NCBI GenBank assembly: GCA_902493515.1
Contig: CABUPE010000009.1
Location: 4,621 to 68,620 of the forward strand
Reading direction: 5' to 3'
From: an uncultured Collinsella sp.
GTDB taxonomy: Bacteria > Actinomycetota > Coriobacteriia > Coriobacteriales > Coriobacteriaceae
DNA: 64,000 bases
In this document: positions 45,288 through 54,775 of the stretch, in pieces
Position numbering within the stretch: the first letter of the stretch is position 1
Layout: every line of letters starts with the position of its first letter
The notes under the pieces: generated by a model
The model's input: only the letters and a program-made list of their open reading frames with translations
Databases searched by the model: none
Told to the model about the DNA's origin: nothing
Translations under genes and position numbers: made by a program

Positions 45288-46187
45288 CTACTCCGAATCA
45301 AACGACATGTCGCCCGAATCGACTTCAAAACTATACACAGCAGACTTATCCCCGTTATCGAATTCAAGATTCAAAATGGTCTCGCCGTCGTAGCCAAGCG
45401 GAAGGAAATCACTCTCGAAGTCGCCGCTGCCCAAGGTGAGGCTCGCCTTAAAGCCCGTCGAGTTCGGAACCGTCATCTCCACATCGCCCGAGCCCACACT
45501 CACGTCCATCGATTTCGCGGGGGCCTGGTAAAGCTCGAACGTCACATCGCCCGAACCGACCTCAGCGCTGAGCGCATCAGTCACGCTGCCCGTAAACTCT
45601 ACATCTCCCGCACCCAGGAAAAGGTCGAAACCGTCACAGATGACACCGACAATCTGCAGATCACCCGAGCCCACGTGCGCGTTGACTCCCTTCAGATGTT
45701 CGGCAACACGGCGCGGCAGCTCGACCGTAACTGAGCGATCGATTGCCTTATCGTCATCACTTCCAAACTGGGAAACCTTGAGCGTCGAGTTCTCGACGGA
45801 TGCGATGTTTTGCGTCGCGGCCTTGGAGGCATCCATACCCTTGGCAACGCGCCCCCGCTCGATAACACGAGCCTTGTTGCCATCAACAACCTTGACGTCC
45901 ACCGAAGCCGCATTGATATCGAAATCGAGGTAGCGGAACTCATCGGCATCAAAAGTCGTGCTCGAAAGCTGCTGAGGCCGAGCGGAATAGTTACCGCCAT
46001 CCAAAAGATCGTCCTCGTCAACCGCATCGTCCATACCAGACAAGCCGGATACAACATCGTCGAGGTCCCACGGGCCATCAAAATGAATCAAAGTCCGCGA
46101 AATGCCAAAGACAAGTCCGATGATGAGCACAAACGCTCCGATGCCGACGCCCAGGCGCAGCTTGGATTCATGCGAAAGCCTCATCAT
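45288..46187 (-). CDS. DUF4097 membrane-anchored beta-repeat protein
   Basis: A 299-residue protein with one N-terminal membrane helix (about 10-31) and an extracytoplasmic right-handed beta-helix of the DUF4097 (putative adhesin/YvlB) kind. At least five short repeats have the pattern VGSGDVEF/GSGDLQI (VNAHVGSGDLQIVG, LGAGDVEFTG, EVGSGDVTFEL, VGSGDVEMTV, LGSGDFES). Its start overlaps the stop of the XRE regulator gene by four bases (ATGA). The regulator-DUF4097 pair is common in Actinobacteria and Firmicutes, where DUF4097 proteins are tied to cell-envelope stress. Specific role unknown. Confidence 0.85.
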   Translation of the reverse strand: MMRLSHESKLRLGVGIGAFVLIIGLVFGISRTLIHFDGPWDLDDVVSGLSGMDDAVDEDDLLDGGNYSARPQQLSSTTFDADEFRYLDFDINAASVDVKVVDGNKARVIERGRVAKGMDASKAATQNIASVENSTLKVSQFGSDDDKAIDRSVTVELPRRVAEHLKGVNAHVGSGDLQIVGVICDGFDLFLGAGDVEFTGSVTDALSAEVGSGDVTFELYQAPAKSMDVSVGSGDVEMTVPNSTGFKASLTLGSGDFESDFLPLGYDGETILNLEFDNGDKSAVYSFEVDSGDMSFDSE

Positions 46188-46906
46188 TCGTCACCTTCTT
46201 TGGCACATGGCTCAGCGGTAGTCGCGGTAGCCACGTCAGCATCAGATTCCGCAGAAGTATCCTTCCCCTGGGCCTTGACCGCCACCGACGCCGAACCAAC
46301 CTGAATATCCCCGCGCGCCCAATCGCCATCGAGCGCACGCGCCACCCAGTGATAGATGGGAATCGTAAAGAAGATCAGTGCGGCAAAGGGGCCGGCACCA
46401 AACAGGAACATCAGCAAAAAGAACAGCAGCCAGCACACGGCCCAATACGGGAACGACTGGAACGGGCCCTTCACCGGAGTCGAGCCAACCGCACCGCCAC
46501 TCGTCGCCTGCGCCGTAGCGGCATTGGCGGCCTGTGCACTCCAGCTTGCCGCTTGCGCCGCCTTGGCGGCGGCATCACTCGCCTGCGTTGCCGCCTCGGT
46601 GGCACGTGCCGCCGCCTCATGGGTGCGTGCGCGCTCTGCCGCCTCGGCCTCGCGTTGGCGAGCGCGGTCCTCGTTCTCAAACTCGATATCGTCCTCAATC
46701 TCGTCGCTCGGATTGAGCAACTCGTCCAAGCTCACGCCATAGAGTTTGGCGAGCAAGATCAGGTTCTCGGTATCGGGTGAGCTCTCCGCGCGCTCCCATT
46801 TACTGACCGCCTGGCGCGACAGCCCCAGCTTTCGCGCCAGCCCTTCTTGGCTAAAGCCTTTGCTGCGGCGAAGGTCGGCGAGCCGCTGCGCAGTTTCTAC
46901 ATTCAT
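46184..46906 (-). CDS. XRE regulator with membrane domain
   Basis: A 240-residue transcription regulator. The XRE helix-turn-helix occupies residues 4-60 (GFSQEGLARKLGLSRQAVSK, KLYGVSLDELLN). It is followed by an acidic region, then an Ala- and Arg-rich coiled coil (about 78-135), two closely spaced hydrophobic helices (about 155-200), and a short C-terminal tail. It can therefore sit in the membrane and receive an envelope signal. The start at 46906 has AGGAGG six bases upstream; the frame back to 47077 has no support. It is coupled to the DUF4097 gene, whose product may be its partner or target. Confidence 0.85.
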   Translation of the reverse strand: MNVETAQRLADLRRSKGFSQEGLARKLGLSRQAVSKWERAESSPDTENLILLAKLYGVSLDELLNPSDEIEDDIEFENEDRARQREAEAAERARTHEAAARATEAATQASDAAAKAAQAASWSAQAANAATAQATSGGAVGSTPVKGPFQSFPYWAVCWLLFFLLMFLFGAGPFAALIFFTIPIYHWVARALDGDWARGDIQVGSASVAVKAQGKDTSAESDADVATATTAEPCAKEGDE

Positions 46907-47097
46907 GGTTCCTCCTATGTGATGCCAGCCGTGCCGCCGGACCGTTTTTGTTCTTAAGGCGCCTTGCACAGTTAAAAATCTATCCGCCACCGCCAAAAAC
47001 ATGCCACCTATTCTAGTGAGATTTTTGACAACCGGCGGTTGCGGGTGCATATGAGCTGCGGAAATGTGTCCAAACAAAGCAATGACCCGTAGCTTGG

Positions 47098-47127
47098 TTG
47101 TCCCCGTTGCGGCGTTAACGGTAGTAT
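47098..47127 (+). promoter_or_regulatory. Candidate promoter of the methyltransferase gene
   Basis: TTGTCC (47098-47103), 18 bases, TAGTAT (47122-47127), with the ribosome site about 30 bases further on. Confidence 0.4.
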
Positions 47128-47173
47128 GGTCGTACTGTTAATTCCGCACCGCCAACGGAGGGAGTTCCGCGCC

Positions 47174-48046
47174 GTGAACCGCGATTTCGCCTCATCGCTC
47201 ATCCAGCTCAACAACACGTTCTATCGCGAGCACTCCGCCTCCTTCTCCGATACGCGCCAGGCCCCGTGGCCCGGCTGGGTGCGCACCATGGACATCGCGC
47301 TCGGGCAGCTCGACGTCGCCACGATCGAGCATCCCGTCCGCGTCTTCGATCTTGCCTGCGGCAATATGCGATTCGAGAATTTTGCCGCCGGCGGCGCACT
47401 TGCCGCCAAGGGCGTCGACGGCGCAAACCCCTCGGCAGATGCCAGCTGCCCGTTTGAGTTCTATGGTGTCGACTCGTGTCAAGATTTGGCTATCGATGCA
47501 CATGGCCACGCCCTGCGCATTCCCAACCTGCACTTCCAGGAGCTCGACGTGCTCGACGCCCTCATGAAGCTCAACCCCGCCGAGACGCCCGACGTGCTTT
47601 TCGACGCCCCGCTCGCCGACATCTCGGTCTGCTTTGGCTTTATGCACCACGTGCCGTCGTGCGAGTACCGCGTACGCGTACTCGACGCCCTGGTGCGGCA
47701 GACGCGCCCGGGCGGCATCATCGCCATCAGCTTTTGGGAGTTTATGAACGACGAGCGCATGGCGCGCAAGGCCGTTCGAGCCGAAGCCCGCGCCGAGCTC
47801 ACCCCGCCGTTTGAGGGTTACGATTCCGCACAGTTTGAAGCCGGCGACCACCTCATCGGCTGGCAAAACGACCGCCACGCCTACCGCTATTGCCATCACT
47901 TTGACGATCAGCAGATCACCGACCTGGTGCGCGGCGTCCGTACGTTCTACAAGAGCGGCGAGGTCCCCGTGCGCGAGCTTGAGCGCTTCCATGCCGACGG
48001 TCGTAGCGGCGAGCTCAACCGCTATGTGATTCTCAAGCGCCTGTAG
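47174..48046 (+). CDS. Class I SAM-dependent methyltransferase
   Basis: A 290-residue cytoplasmic methyltransferase. The SAM-binding motif I is VRVFDLACGNMRF near residues 56-68, an acidic residue in FYGVDSCQDL follows, and the motif IV region is ADISVCFGFMHHVPS. A later RPGGIIAISFWEF is the post-I/motif VI strand. The N-terminal WPGWVRTMDIAL and the C-terminal HFDDQQITDLVRGVRTFY suggest a small-molecule or tRNA-type methyltransferase, but I cannot name a substrate. The GTG at 47174 with GGAGGGAG upstream is chosen over an ATG-frame beginning at 47126. Its neighbour is trmB, 117 bases downstream on the same strand. Confidence 0.72.
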   Translation: MNRDFASSLIQLNNTFYREHSASFSDTRQAPWPGWVRTMDIALGQLDVATIEHPVRVFDLACGNMRFENFAAGGALAAKGVDGANPSADASCPFEFYGVDSCQDLAIDAHGHALRIPNLHFQELDVLDALMKLNPAETPDVLFDAPLADISVCFGFMHHVPSCEYRVRVLDALVRQTRPGGIIAISFWEFMNDERMARKAVRAEARAELTPPFEGYDSAQFEAGDHLIGWQNDRHAYRYCHHFDDQQITDLVRGVRTFYKSGEVPVRELERFHADGRSGELNRYVILKRL

Positions 48047-48163
48047 GCACCGACGACTCGCCGCCGAGCCGCACCACATCTTTCGGGCAATCTATGCCCG
48101 CCCTTTTCAACCCATTGACGGAACGCGCGGCCATGCGTTTCGCATTTATGACCAAGGAGCCTC

Positions 48164-49003
48164 ATGGGAGCCGTCCACGTTCGCACGCCTAAGAACTTTG
48201 TGCTCGAGGAGCGCCTGGAGCGCTACGCCGATGCGATCGAGACGAACCCCGAGGCTTATGCCGGAGATTGGCGCGAGGCTTGCGCGCCAGCTGGCAGCAA
48301 GCCCTTCGAACACCTTCACCTGGATCTTGGCTGTGGCAAGGGAACCTATCTGGTCGAGCGCGCCCACCGCGAGCCCGACACCCTCTTTATCGGCATGGAC
48401 CAGGAGCCCATCTGCATCGCCTATGCCGCGCAGAAAATCTGCGAACAGGGGCTATCCAACGCACTCGTCCTGCCCCGAGGCGCCGCATCGCTGCCACAGC
48501 TGTTTGCCGCAGGCGAGCTCGATGCCATCACCATTAACTTTCCCACGCCGCAGCCCAAGGCCAAGTACGCTAAAAAACGACTCGTCCATGTCGACCATCT
48601 GATGCTCTACCGCCCGCTCTTTTCAGCCGGCGCTACCGTCACGCTGCGCACCGATAGCAAGCCGTTGCGCGATTACGCCCTGGGACAGTTTGCCGCGGCC
48701 GGCTACGATACGCTTTGGGTAAGCGACGACGTCCGCCGCGACCATCCCGAGCACCCCGAGACCGAATATGAATGCCGCACGCGCGAGATGGGTGCCGCCG
48801 TCTATGGCATTTGCGCCACACCCGGCGCGCAGCCCAGCGATGAACAGCTCGCGGCGGGCCGCGCGCAGGAGCAAAGCCTTGCCTGCTACCTGCCCGAAAA
48901 CCTCGATGCGCTCACCTATGTACCTCTGGGCATGGAAGAGGCCGTCGAGAACTTTAGAAACCGCGCCCGCAAAGGCAAGAAGCGCCTGCCGCAGGAGTCC
49001 TAG
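48164..49003 (+). CDS. trmB: tRNA (guanine-46-N7)-methyltransferase TrmB
   Basis: Makes N7-methylguanosine at position 46 of the tRNA variable loop. The 279-residue chain shows HLHLDLGCGKGTYLVE (motif I) near residues 46-61, LFIGMDQEPICIAYAA, and ITINFPTPQPKAKYAKKRL near 126-144, a variant of the family motif NFPDPWPKxxHxKRR. The usual TrmB C-terminal TEYE-type motif appears as ETEYECRTREMG. Length exceeds typical TrmB (about 210-240) by a C-terminal tail rich in charge (RNRARKGKKRLPQ). AAGGAG precedes the ATG. A copy of the 121-bp repeat follows 66 bases after its stop. Confidence 0.88.
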   Translation: MGAVHVRTPKNFVLEERLERYADAIETNPEAYAGDWREACAPAGSKPFEHLHLDLGCGKGTYLVERAHREPDTLFIGMDQEPICIAYAAQKICEQGLSNALVLPRGAASLPQLFAAGELDAITINFPTPQPKAKYAKKRLVHVDHLMLYRPLFSAGATVTLRTDSKPLRDYALGQFAAAGYDTLWVSDDVRRDHPEHPETEYECRTREMGAAVYGICATPGAQPSDEQLAAGRAQEQSLACYLPENLDALTYVPLGMEEAVENFRNRARKGKKRLPQES

Positions 49004-49069
49004 GGGCTTCTGATGGTCGCGGCGTCGGCAAACAAGTGAAAATAGGCGTCAGCGAACGACCCTCAAACC

Positions 49070-49190
49070 TAAGTGAGTAGACTTTTTTGCAATAGCCAAG
49101 CACAACCCGCATAACGAAAACTAAAACCGCAGGTAGAGCTCTTGCGCAAAAGCCATGTGCTCGCGATATTGCAAAAAGTCTACTCACTTA
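49070..49190 (+). repeat. 121-bp repeat element, copy 1
   Basis: Terminal inverted repeats begin TAAGTGAGTAGACTTTTT and end in its complement; in this copy the arms extend to about 24 bases (through GCAATA) with one base extra. The interior carries AAAACCGCAGGTAGAG, which is conserved in all copies. It lies between trmB and the helicase gene in the same orientation as the other two copies. It carries no open frame of its own. Confidence 0.9.
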
Positions 49191-49313
49191 GCTGGCAACT
49201 GCACCAAACGGCTGGGCAGAACGCCCATTTCCTGCATTTTCTCGCGCGCTGGCACCCCGCGCCGCTGCTACGCCATAATAGTTGGCGGACAAACGGCGAG
49301 AGAAAGCAACCAC

Positions 49314-51995
49314 ATGGCACAGACCACGACAGATACTTCCGCCAGCACCGTTTCTGGCGCCGGCGCCGCCAGCTCGTTCTCGGGCGGCACGGGAACCGAA
49401 GCCGAATTCGGCTCGCTCGGCGCGCTCTCCCCCACCTGGTGGGAGCCCGAGGATGGTAGCGAGCCCGAACCATGGCTCACGCCCGATCAGGCCTTCGAAC
49501 GCTTCTTTGAATGGACAAGCGACCGCGGTATTGAGCTGTGGGACCACCAGGAAGAGGCCCTCATGGATCTAGCCGCCGGTGACCATGTCATTTTGGGAAC
49601 ACCGACCGGATCGGGCAAGTCGCTTGTCGCGCTAGGCATGCTCTTTATGGGCATGGCACAGGGCAAGCGCTGTTATTACACGGCCCCCATCAAGGCTCTG
49701 GTCAGCGAAAAGTTTTTCGACCTTGTGCAGGTGCTCGGCCGCGATAACGTCGGCATGATCACCGGCGACACGCATATCAACACCAAGGCGCCCGTCATCT
49801 GCTGCACGGCAGAAATCCTTGCCAACGATGCACTGCGCGAGGGCGAGGGCGCCGACGTGGGCTGCGTCGCCATGGACGAGTTCCACTATTTTGCCGACCC
49901 CGACCGCGGCTGGGCCTGGCAGGTGCCACTGCTCACCCTGCCTCACACGCAATTCATGCTCATGAGCGCCACGCTCGGCGATGTCACTGCCATCGCCGCC
50001 TCACTCGAGGAACACACCGGCGCTACCTGCGACTTGGTCGTCGATGCCCCACGCCCCGTGCCGCTGAGCTACGACTACGTGACGACCTCCCTCGAGGGCA
50101 CCGTCGAGCTCGCGATGCGCGGCGGAGAGGCCCCGCTCTATATCGTGCACTTTAGCCAGGATGCCGCCCTTGCGACGGCACAGTCGCTCGCCAACTTTGG
50201 CATTGCCAGCAAGGAGCAGCGCGAGGCCATCAAGGAGGCGGCCAAGGGCACGAGCTTCTCGACGGCCTTCGGCAAGATCCTCAAGCGTTTGCTCGGCTGC
50301 GGCGTCGGCGTGCACCACGCCGGTATGCTGCCGCGCTATCGTCTACTGGTCGAACGCTTGGCGCAGCAGGGCCTGCTACCCGTCATTTGCGGCACCGACA
50401 CACTCGGCGTCGGCATCAACGTACCCATCCACACCGTGGTCCTCACCGCGCTCACCAAGTTCGACGGCTACAAGATGCGTCGCCTGCGCGCCCGCGAGTT
50501 CCATCAGATCGCCGGTCGCGCTGGCCGTTCGGGCTTCGATACCGAGGGTATGGTCTTCGCCGAGGCCCCGGAGCACGAGATCGAGAACGCCAAGCTCATG
50601 GCCAAGGCGGGTGACGACCCCAAGAAGCTCCGCAAGATTAAAAAGAAGAAGGCCCCCGAGGGCTTTGTCACCTGGAACAAGCAGACCTTTGAGCGCCTGA
50701 TCGAAACGCAGCCCGAAACGCTCAAGCCGCGCCTGCGTATCACGCACTCCATGGTGATTAGTGTGGTCGAGCAGGGCGGCGATGCCCGCGCCCGCGTGCA
50801 CGACCTCATCGAGACGAGCCTGCAGACTCCCGAGGAAAAGGCAAAGCTCGAGGTTCGTGCCGACGAGATCTTCGCCACGCTCATCGACTCCGGCGTCGTC
50901 GTACGCACCGAGGTGCCGCCCGCACCCGACGCTCCGGCTGACGCCGCGCCGGACATCGACTACGCGCTGACGGTCGACCTGCCCGAGGACTTTGCGCTCG
51001 ACCAGCCGCTCTCGCCGTTTTTGCTTGCCGCGCTGGAGCTGCTCGACCCCGAGAGTGAGACCTATACCATGGATCTCATCTCGATGGTCGAGGCTACGCT
51101 CGAGGACCCCAAGCAGGTATTGCGCGCACAGGAGCGCGCCGCGCGCGACCGCGCGATGGCCGAAATGAAGGCTGACGGCGTCGAATATGAGGAACGCCTG
51201 GAGCGCATCCAGGATGTCACCTACGAAAAGCCGCTCGAGGACTTGCTCGATGCCGCCTTCGACAAGTACTGCCAGGAAGTGCCCTGGGCCAACGACTACC
51301 AGCTCTCGCCCAAGAGCGTCCTGCGCGACATGCTGGAGAGCGCGAGCGATTTTAAGGGCTACATTCAAAAGCTCGGCATCGCCCGCTCCGAGGGCATTCT
51401 GCTGCGCTACCTAGCCGAGGCCTACCGTTCCCTCGACCGCACCGTGCCCATTGAGAAGCGCGATGAGCGCTTGCGTGACATCATTTCGTGGCTCGGCTTT
51501 GTGGTGCGCTCGGTCGACTCGAGCCTGGTGGACGAGTGGGAGAACGCCGGCAACCCCGCTGCACTCGACGCCGCACCGCCGCAGGGCATTGACGAGGTCG
51601 TGGCGGACCGTCGCGGCTGCACGCTGTTGGTGCGCAACGCACTCTTCCGCCGCGTAACCCTTGCCGCCCGCGAGCACGTTCGCGACCTGGGCGAACTCGA
51701 CGAGGACTGGGGCATGAGCGAGGTCCGCTGGCAAAAGGCGCTCGATGCCTACCATGAGCAGCACGAGGAAATCCTCACCGACGGAGATGCCCGCAGTGCC
51801 GCGATGTTTACCATCGACGGGAGCGACGAGAAGACCGATCACGTGTGGCACGTGCACCAGATTTTTGCCGACGAGGATGGCGACCACGACTTTGGCATCA
51901 TGGGCGATGTCGACCTGGATGCCACGCAAGACGGCGGCGAGGTCATCTTCAAAAACTACCGCGTCGGCTTTATCGAGGACCTGCTCGAGGACTAG
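49314..51995 (+). CDS. Ski2/Mtr4-like helicase with DUF3516 tail
   Basis: An 893-residue superfamily 2 helicase of an actinobacterial kind related to Ski2/Mtr4 RNA helicases. Motif I is LGTPTGSGKSLVALG (about 99-113), motif Ia YYTAPIKALVSEKF, motif II VAMDEFHYF (DEFH) near 186-189, and motif III LMSATLGD. Motif V/VI are TDTLGVGINVPIHTV and FHQIAGRAGRSG. The C-terminal 380 residues include the DUF3516-type domain ending KNYRVGFIEDLLED. The preceding N-terminal 60 residues are Ala/Ser/Gly-rich and likely disordered. It presumably acts in RNA turnover; substrate unknown. The ATG at 49314 is chosen because the frame further upstream overlaps the repeat element. Confidence 0.9.
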   Translation: MAQTTTDTSASTVSGAGAASSFSGGTGTEAEFGSLGALSPTWWEPEDGSEPEPWLTPDQAFERFFEWTSDRGIELWDHQEEALMDLAAGDHVILGTPTGSGKSLVALGMLFMGMAQGKRCYYTAPIKALVSEKFFDLVQVLGRDNVGMITGDTHINTKAPVICCTAEILANDALREGEGADVGCVAMDEFHYFADPDRGWAWQVPLLTLPHTQFMLMSATLGDVTAIAASLEEHTGATCDLVVDAPRPVPLSYDYVTTSLEGTVELAMRGGEAPLYIVHFSQDAALATAQSLANFGIASKEQREAIKEAAKGTSFSTAFGKILKRLLGCGVGVHHAGMLPRYRLLVERLAQQGLLPVICGTDTLGVGINVPIHTVVLTALTKFDGYKMRRLRAREFHQIAGRAGRSGFDTEGMVFAEAPEHEIENAKLMAKAGDDPKKLRKIKKKKAPEGFVTWNKQTFERLIETQPETLKPRLRITHSMVISVVEQGGDARARVHDLIETSLQTPEEKAKLEVRADEIFATLIDSGVVVRTEVPPAPDAPADAAPDIDYALTVDLPEDFALDQPLSPFLLAALELLDPESETYTMDLISMVEATLEDPKQVLRAQERAARDRAMAEMKADGVEYEERLERIQDVTYEKPLEDLLDAAFDKYCQEVPWANDYQLSPKSVLRDMLESASDFKGYIQKLGIARSEGILLRYLAEAYRSLDRTVPIEKRDERLRDIISWLGFVVRSVDSSLVDEWENAGNPAALDAAPPQGIDEVVADRRGCTLLVRNALFRRVTLAAREHVRDLGELDEDWGMSEVRWQKALDAYHEQHEEILTDGDARSAAMFTIDGSDEKTDHVWHVHQIFADEDGDHDFGIMGDVDLDATQDGGEVIFKNYRVGFIEDLLED

Positions 51996-52012
51996 CCGTA
52001 CATACTGGAACG

Positions 52013-52050
52013 AAGCGGGGCCGTTGGCAATATCGCCAGCGGCCCCGCTT
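52013..52050. terminator. Bidirectional terminator, helicase and DUF2130 genes
   Basis: A 15-16 bp stem (AAGCGGGGCCGTTGGC and near-complement) with a 6-nt loop and T or A runs on both sides stands between two convergent genes. Confidence 0.85.
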
Positions 52051-52069
52051 TTGCACTATACGCTATCCC

Positions 52070-53827
52070 CTACTCGGCATCCTCGACCTCATACGAATCC
52101 GCCTCGGCGGGCTCATCGTTTGCCCCTGTCGCAGCCCCGCGCGCCTCGTCAAACGCCGCCTTCATGGTCTTGTTGCCCCAGGTGAGCTTGCGAATGGTAA
52201 GATCGTCGGCCTTCTTGTTGGCTAGACGTAAATTGTTCTCGGAGGACAGCAATGCCTCCTTGGTTTTCTGCAGATGGCTAATCGTCTTGTCAATCTCCTC
52301 GATCGCCGTCTGGAACTTACGGCTCGCAAGCTCATAGTTGCGGCCGAAGTCGTTCTTGAACTTCTCCATCTTGGCCTCGAAGTTCGTGACGTCGATGTTC
52401 TGTTGCTTGTACTCCGCCAGCTCCTGCTTATAGCGCAGCGAACCCATGGCGGCGTTGCGCAGCAGCGTGATCATGGGAATGAAGAACTGCGGGCGGATCA
52501 CGTACATCTTCTCATAGCGGTAACTCACGTCGACTATCCCTGCGTTATAGAGCTCGCTTTCGGGCTCGAGCAGTGTGCAGAGCACCGCGTACTCACAGCC
52601 TTTCTGGCGACGATCGTGATCGAGTTTCTTAAAGAAGTCCTCGTTTTTGTGCTTGGTCGCGGTCTCGTCGTTCTCGTTTTTCATCTCGAACATAATCGAA
52701 ATGACCTCGTTACCGCTTGCGTCGCACTCGCGGAAGATAAAGTCGCCCTTGGTGCCCTCGGACGCATCGTTATCCTTCTCGAAGTACGCGTTAGGAAACG
52801 CCGTCATGCGCAGACGGTTAAACTCGGTCTCGCAGTGCTGCTCGAGCGACTCGCCCACCATCTTGGTGGACAGGCGGACCTTCATGTCCTTAAGGCGCTC
52901 AATCTCTTCGTCCTTGTAGCGAATCAGGTCATCGCTCGCGCGCTTGGCCTGCGCAAGCTCGAGCTCGTGTGCCGCCTTGACCTGTTCCTCGCGAGAATCG
53001 CGCACCGCCAGCTCGCTCGTCAGTTTGGCACGCGCCTCATCGCGCTCTCGCTCCGCCGCGGCGACCGCCTCTGACAGGTTCATTTTTGCCATCAGTTCCT
53101 GCTCGCGCAGCTGGGCACGCAGGCCCTCGGCCTCTTGCTCGGACTGAGCCTTTGCGGCGGAAAACTTCTCTTGCACCTTCGCGCGATAGTCAGCAAACGC
53201 GCGCTCGGCCTCGCTGCGAGCGGCATCGAGCTCACGCTGCGACTCTGCCGCGGCAGCGGCAAGCGCCATCTCCTGGGCCTTGTCCGCCGCGGCAAGCCTG
53301 GCCTGCAGCTCGGCAATCTGAGCGTCGCGTGCAGCTAAATCGTTTTGAGCAGCGTTGCGCGCCGCCGACTCGGCAAGCTTTGCTTCGTCATCTTTGCGCC
53401 CAAGCTGCGCACGCAGGCTATCAATCTCACGCTGGAGTTCGGCATTCTCTTTTTGAGCATTGGCTCGTGCCTCAACCGCCGCGCGCTGGCTTGCACTCTC
53501 GCGCTCTGCGGCAGCGCCCTCGAGCTTAGCGCGCAGCTCGGCAAGCTCAGCATCGCGCTTGGCAACCTCTTGCGCCAGTTTCTGATCCGCAGTGTTCTTC
53601 TGCTCGACAAGCTGAGCGTCGCGTTGAGACTCCGCCTCCTGCAGGGCAGACGCCGAACGCGAACGCTCAAGCTCCAGCGCCTGCTCGCCCTCGCGTCGAG
53701 CCGCCGCTACGCGCTCATCAAGATCGCGCGAGAACTCGGCATCGCGCACTTGCTTGACGATATCCGCATAGCCGGACGCATCGACCTTAAAAACTTCGCC
53801 GCAATGCGGGCACTTGATCTCGTTCAT
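52070..53827 (-). CDS. DUF2130 coiled-coil protein
   Basis: A 585-residue cytoplasmic protein. It has an N-terminal zinc-ribbon-like segment ([20 protein letters not shown]), a coiled coil with alternating acidic and basic residues over about residues 30-310, and the DUF2130 domain (about 320-500). Inside that domain [56 protein letters not shown] and [18 protein letters not shown] are recognisable. DUF2130 has been linked to the PD-(D/E)XK nuclease superfamily; I see a possible D-x-ExK-like stretch ([11 protein letters not shown]), which would be consistent. The last 40 residues are acidic and variable. Function unestablished; the coiled coil suggests oligomers. No operon partner; a terminator separates it from the metallophosphoesterase gene. 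Confidence 0.88.
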   Translation of the reverse strand: MNEIKCPHCGEVFKVDASGYADIVKQVRDAEFSRDLDERVAAARREGEQALELERSRSASALQEAESQRDAQLVEQKNTADQKLAQEVAKRDAELAELRAKLEGAAAERESASQRAAVEARANAQKENAELQREIDSLRAQLGRKDDEAKLAESAARNAAQNDLAARDAQIAELQARLAAADKAQEMALAAAAAESQRELDAARSEAERAFADYRAKVQEKFSAAKAQSEQEAEGLRAQLREQELMAKMNLSEAVAAAERERDEARAKLTSELAVRDSREEQVKAAHELELAQAKRASDDLIRYKDEEIERLKDMKVRLSTKMVGESLEQHCETEFNRLRMTAFPNAYFEKDNDASEGTKGDFIFRECDASGNEVISIMFEMKNENDETATKHKNEDFFKKLDHDRRQKGCEYAVLCTLLEPESELYNAGIVDVSYRYEKMYVIRPQFFIPMITLLRNAAMGSLRYKQELAEYKQQNIDVTNFEAKMEKFKNDFGRNYELASRKFQTAIEEIDKTISHLQKTKEALLSSENNLRLANKKADDLTIRKLTWGNKTMKAAFDEARGAATGANDEPAEADSYEVEDAE

Positions 53828-53891
53828 AGCAGCTCCTCGATGGACGCAAATTTCAACCGCCTACACTCTACCGCGCCACGCGGACAAAAAA

Positions 53892-53920
53892 GGCGCCGCC
53901 GCCATAATGGCAACGGCGCC
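53892..53920 (-). terminator. Terminator of the metallophosphoesterase gene
   Basis: GGCGCCG arms (53892-53898 and complement at 53914-53920) followed on the minus strand by TTTTTT. Confidence 0.8.
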
Positions 53921-53922
53921 AG

Positions 53923-53959
53923 AACCACCACAAAGGTGCCTGTCCCCTTTGTGGTGGTT
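53923..53959. repeat. Hairpin with TGCCTGTCC loop
   Basis: Perfect 14-bp arms (AACCACCACAAAGG / CCTTTGTGGTGGTT) around a 9-nt loop TGCCTGTCC; with the following CC this gives GGGGACAGGCA on the other strand. It lies just past the metallophosphoesterase stop codon. Confidence 0.75.
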
Positions 53960-53965
53960 TGAGGG

Positions 53966-54526
53966 CTACAGTCCAAAGAAGCCGAGAATCTGGTCGCGGC
54001 TAACGGGCTTGTAGTTGTTGGCATCGAGGCCAACGTCGTAGCGAAAGATAGGGCGCTCGCGATCGCGATTGCGCGCGTTGGTGCGGTCTCCCCTACTGTG
54101 AATGTGCCCGTGCAGCATGATGGCGCCGCGCGCCTTGCCATTCCAGCTGAGCATGGGGTAATGGCTCATTACCAGGCGATGGCCCTTAGCGTAACCGGGG
54201 GCGACCTCCAGATAATCGCGCACCTCATCCCAAATGTGTGGCGCGTCCGGATCTCCCCAATCGCCATCATGGTTACCACGGATGAGCGTCACGTTCTGGC
54301 ATTCGATGCGCTCGCGCAGGCGCACTGCCTCCGCCATGGGCAAACGATACGTAAAGTCTCCCAGGATATAGAGGCGGTCGTCCACAGCCACGCACCCATT
54401 GATGGCATCGATGACCTTGCGGTTCATCTCCTCGACCGAATCAAACGGTCGATCCATGTCGCGCAAGATATTCGTATCGCCCAGGTGCAGGTCGGCGGTA
54501 AACCACATCATCGTCTCTGTCCTCAT
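53966..54526 (-). CDS. Calcineurin-like metallophosphoesterase
   Basis: A 186-residue metal-dependent phosphoesterase. The metal ligands are in family order: WFTADLHLGD (D-x-H) near residues 8-17, YILGDFTYR near 54-62, LIRGNHDGDW (GNHD) near 77-86, LVMSHYPM and LHGHIHS (GHxH). Length and compactness match small bacterial members that act on phosphodiesters of nucleotides; no substrate can be assigned. The start at 54526 or the ATG at 54514 (MMWFTADLHL) are both possible. The gene downstream on the strand is separated by a terminator. Confidence 0.85.
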   Translation of the reverse strand: MRTETMMWFTADLHLGDTNILRDMDRPFDSVEEMNRKVIDAINGCVAVDDRLYILGDFTYRLPMAEAVRLRERIECQNVTLIRGNHDGDWGDPDAPHIWDEVRDYLEVAPGYAKGHRLVMSHYPMLSWNGKARGAIMLHGHIHSRGDRTNARNRDRERPIFRYDVGLDANNYKPVSRDQILGFFGL

Positions 54527-54577
54527 TTCGCAACGCGTATAAGACCTGTTTAGTATACAGACGCGGCGATGAGACAG

Positions 54578-54757
54578 TCACCCAAAGAGCCCGCCGAACA
54601 GGCCTCGGCGACGCTTGTCCTGCTTTTTCGAAGCGTCATCCCGCGCCTTCTTGCCCTGCCGCTTCTTACGGTCCTGCTCCAACTCATCGTCATCGAGTAG
54701 CATATCCCACTCAAACGGATCGTCTGTCAGATCGAACAGGTCATCGTCATCAAACAT
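54578..54757 (-). CDS. Small charged protein, 59 residues
   Basis: A short gene in the gap between the metallophosphoesterase and HIRAN genes. The product starts MFDDDDLFDLTDDPFEWDML and is strongly acidic over the first half, then strongly basic (RKKRQGKKARDDASKKQDKR), and ends RRRGLFGGLFG. A sound ribosome site (AGAGAGGCAG) precedes the ATG, and the sequence is low-complexity but not repetitive. The DDDD-rich start and Gly-Leu-Phe end resemble small membrane-association or nucleoid-associated proteins; I cannot name it. It is probably translated with the HIRAN gene, 18 bases upstream. Confidence 0.6.
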   Translation of the reverse strand: MFDDDDLFDLTDDPFEWDMLLDDDELEQDRKKRQGKKARDDASKKQDKRRRGLFGGLFG

Positions 54758-54775
54758 GACTGCCTCTCTTACCGA

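Noticed and set aside
42906..45734. 942-residue plus-strand open frame
   Set aside because: Antisense to elp3 and its neighbours; low-complexity Arg/His/Leu composition and no ribosome site.
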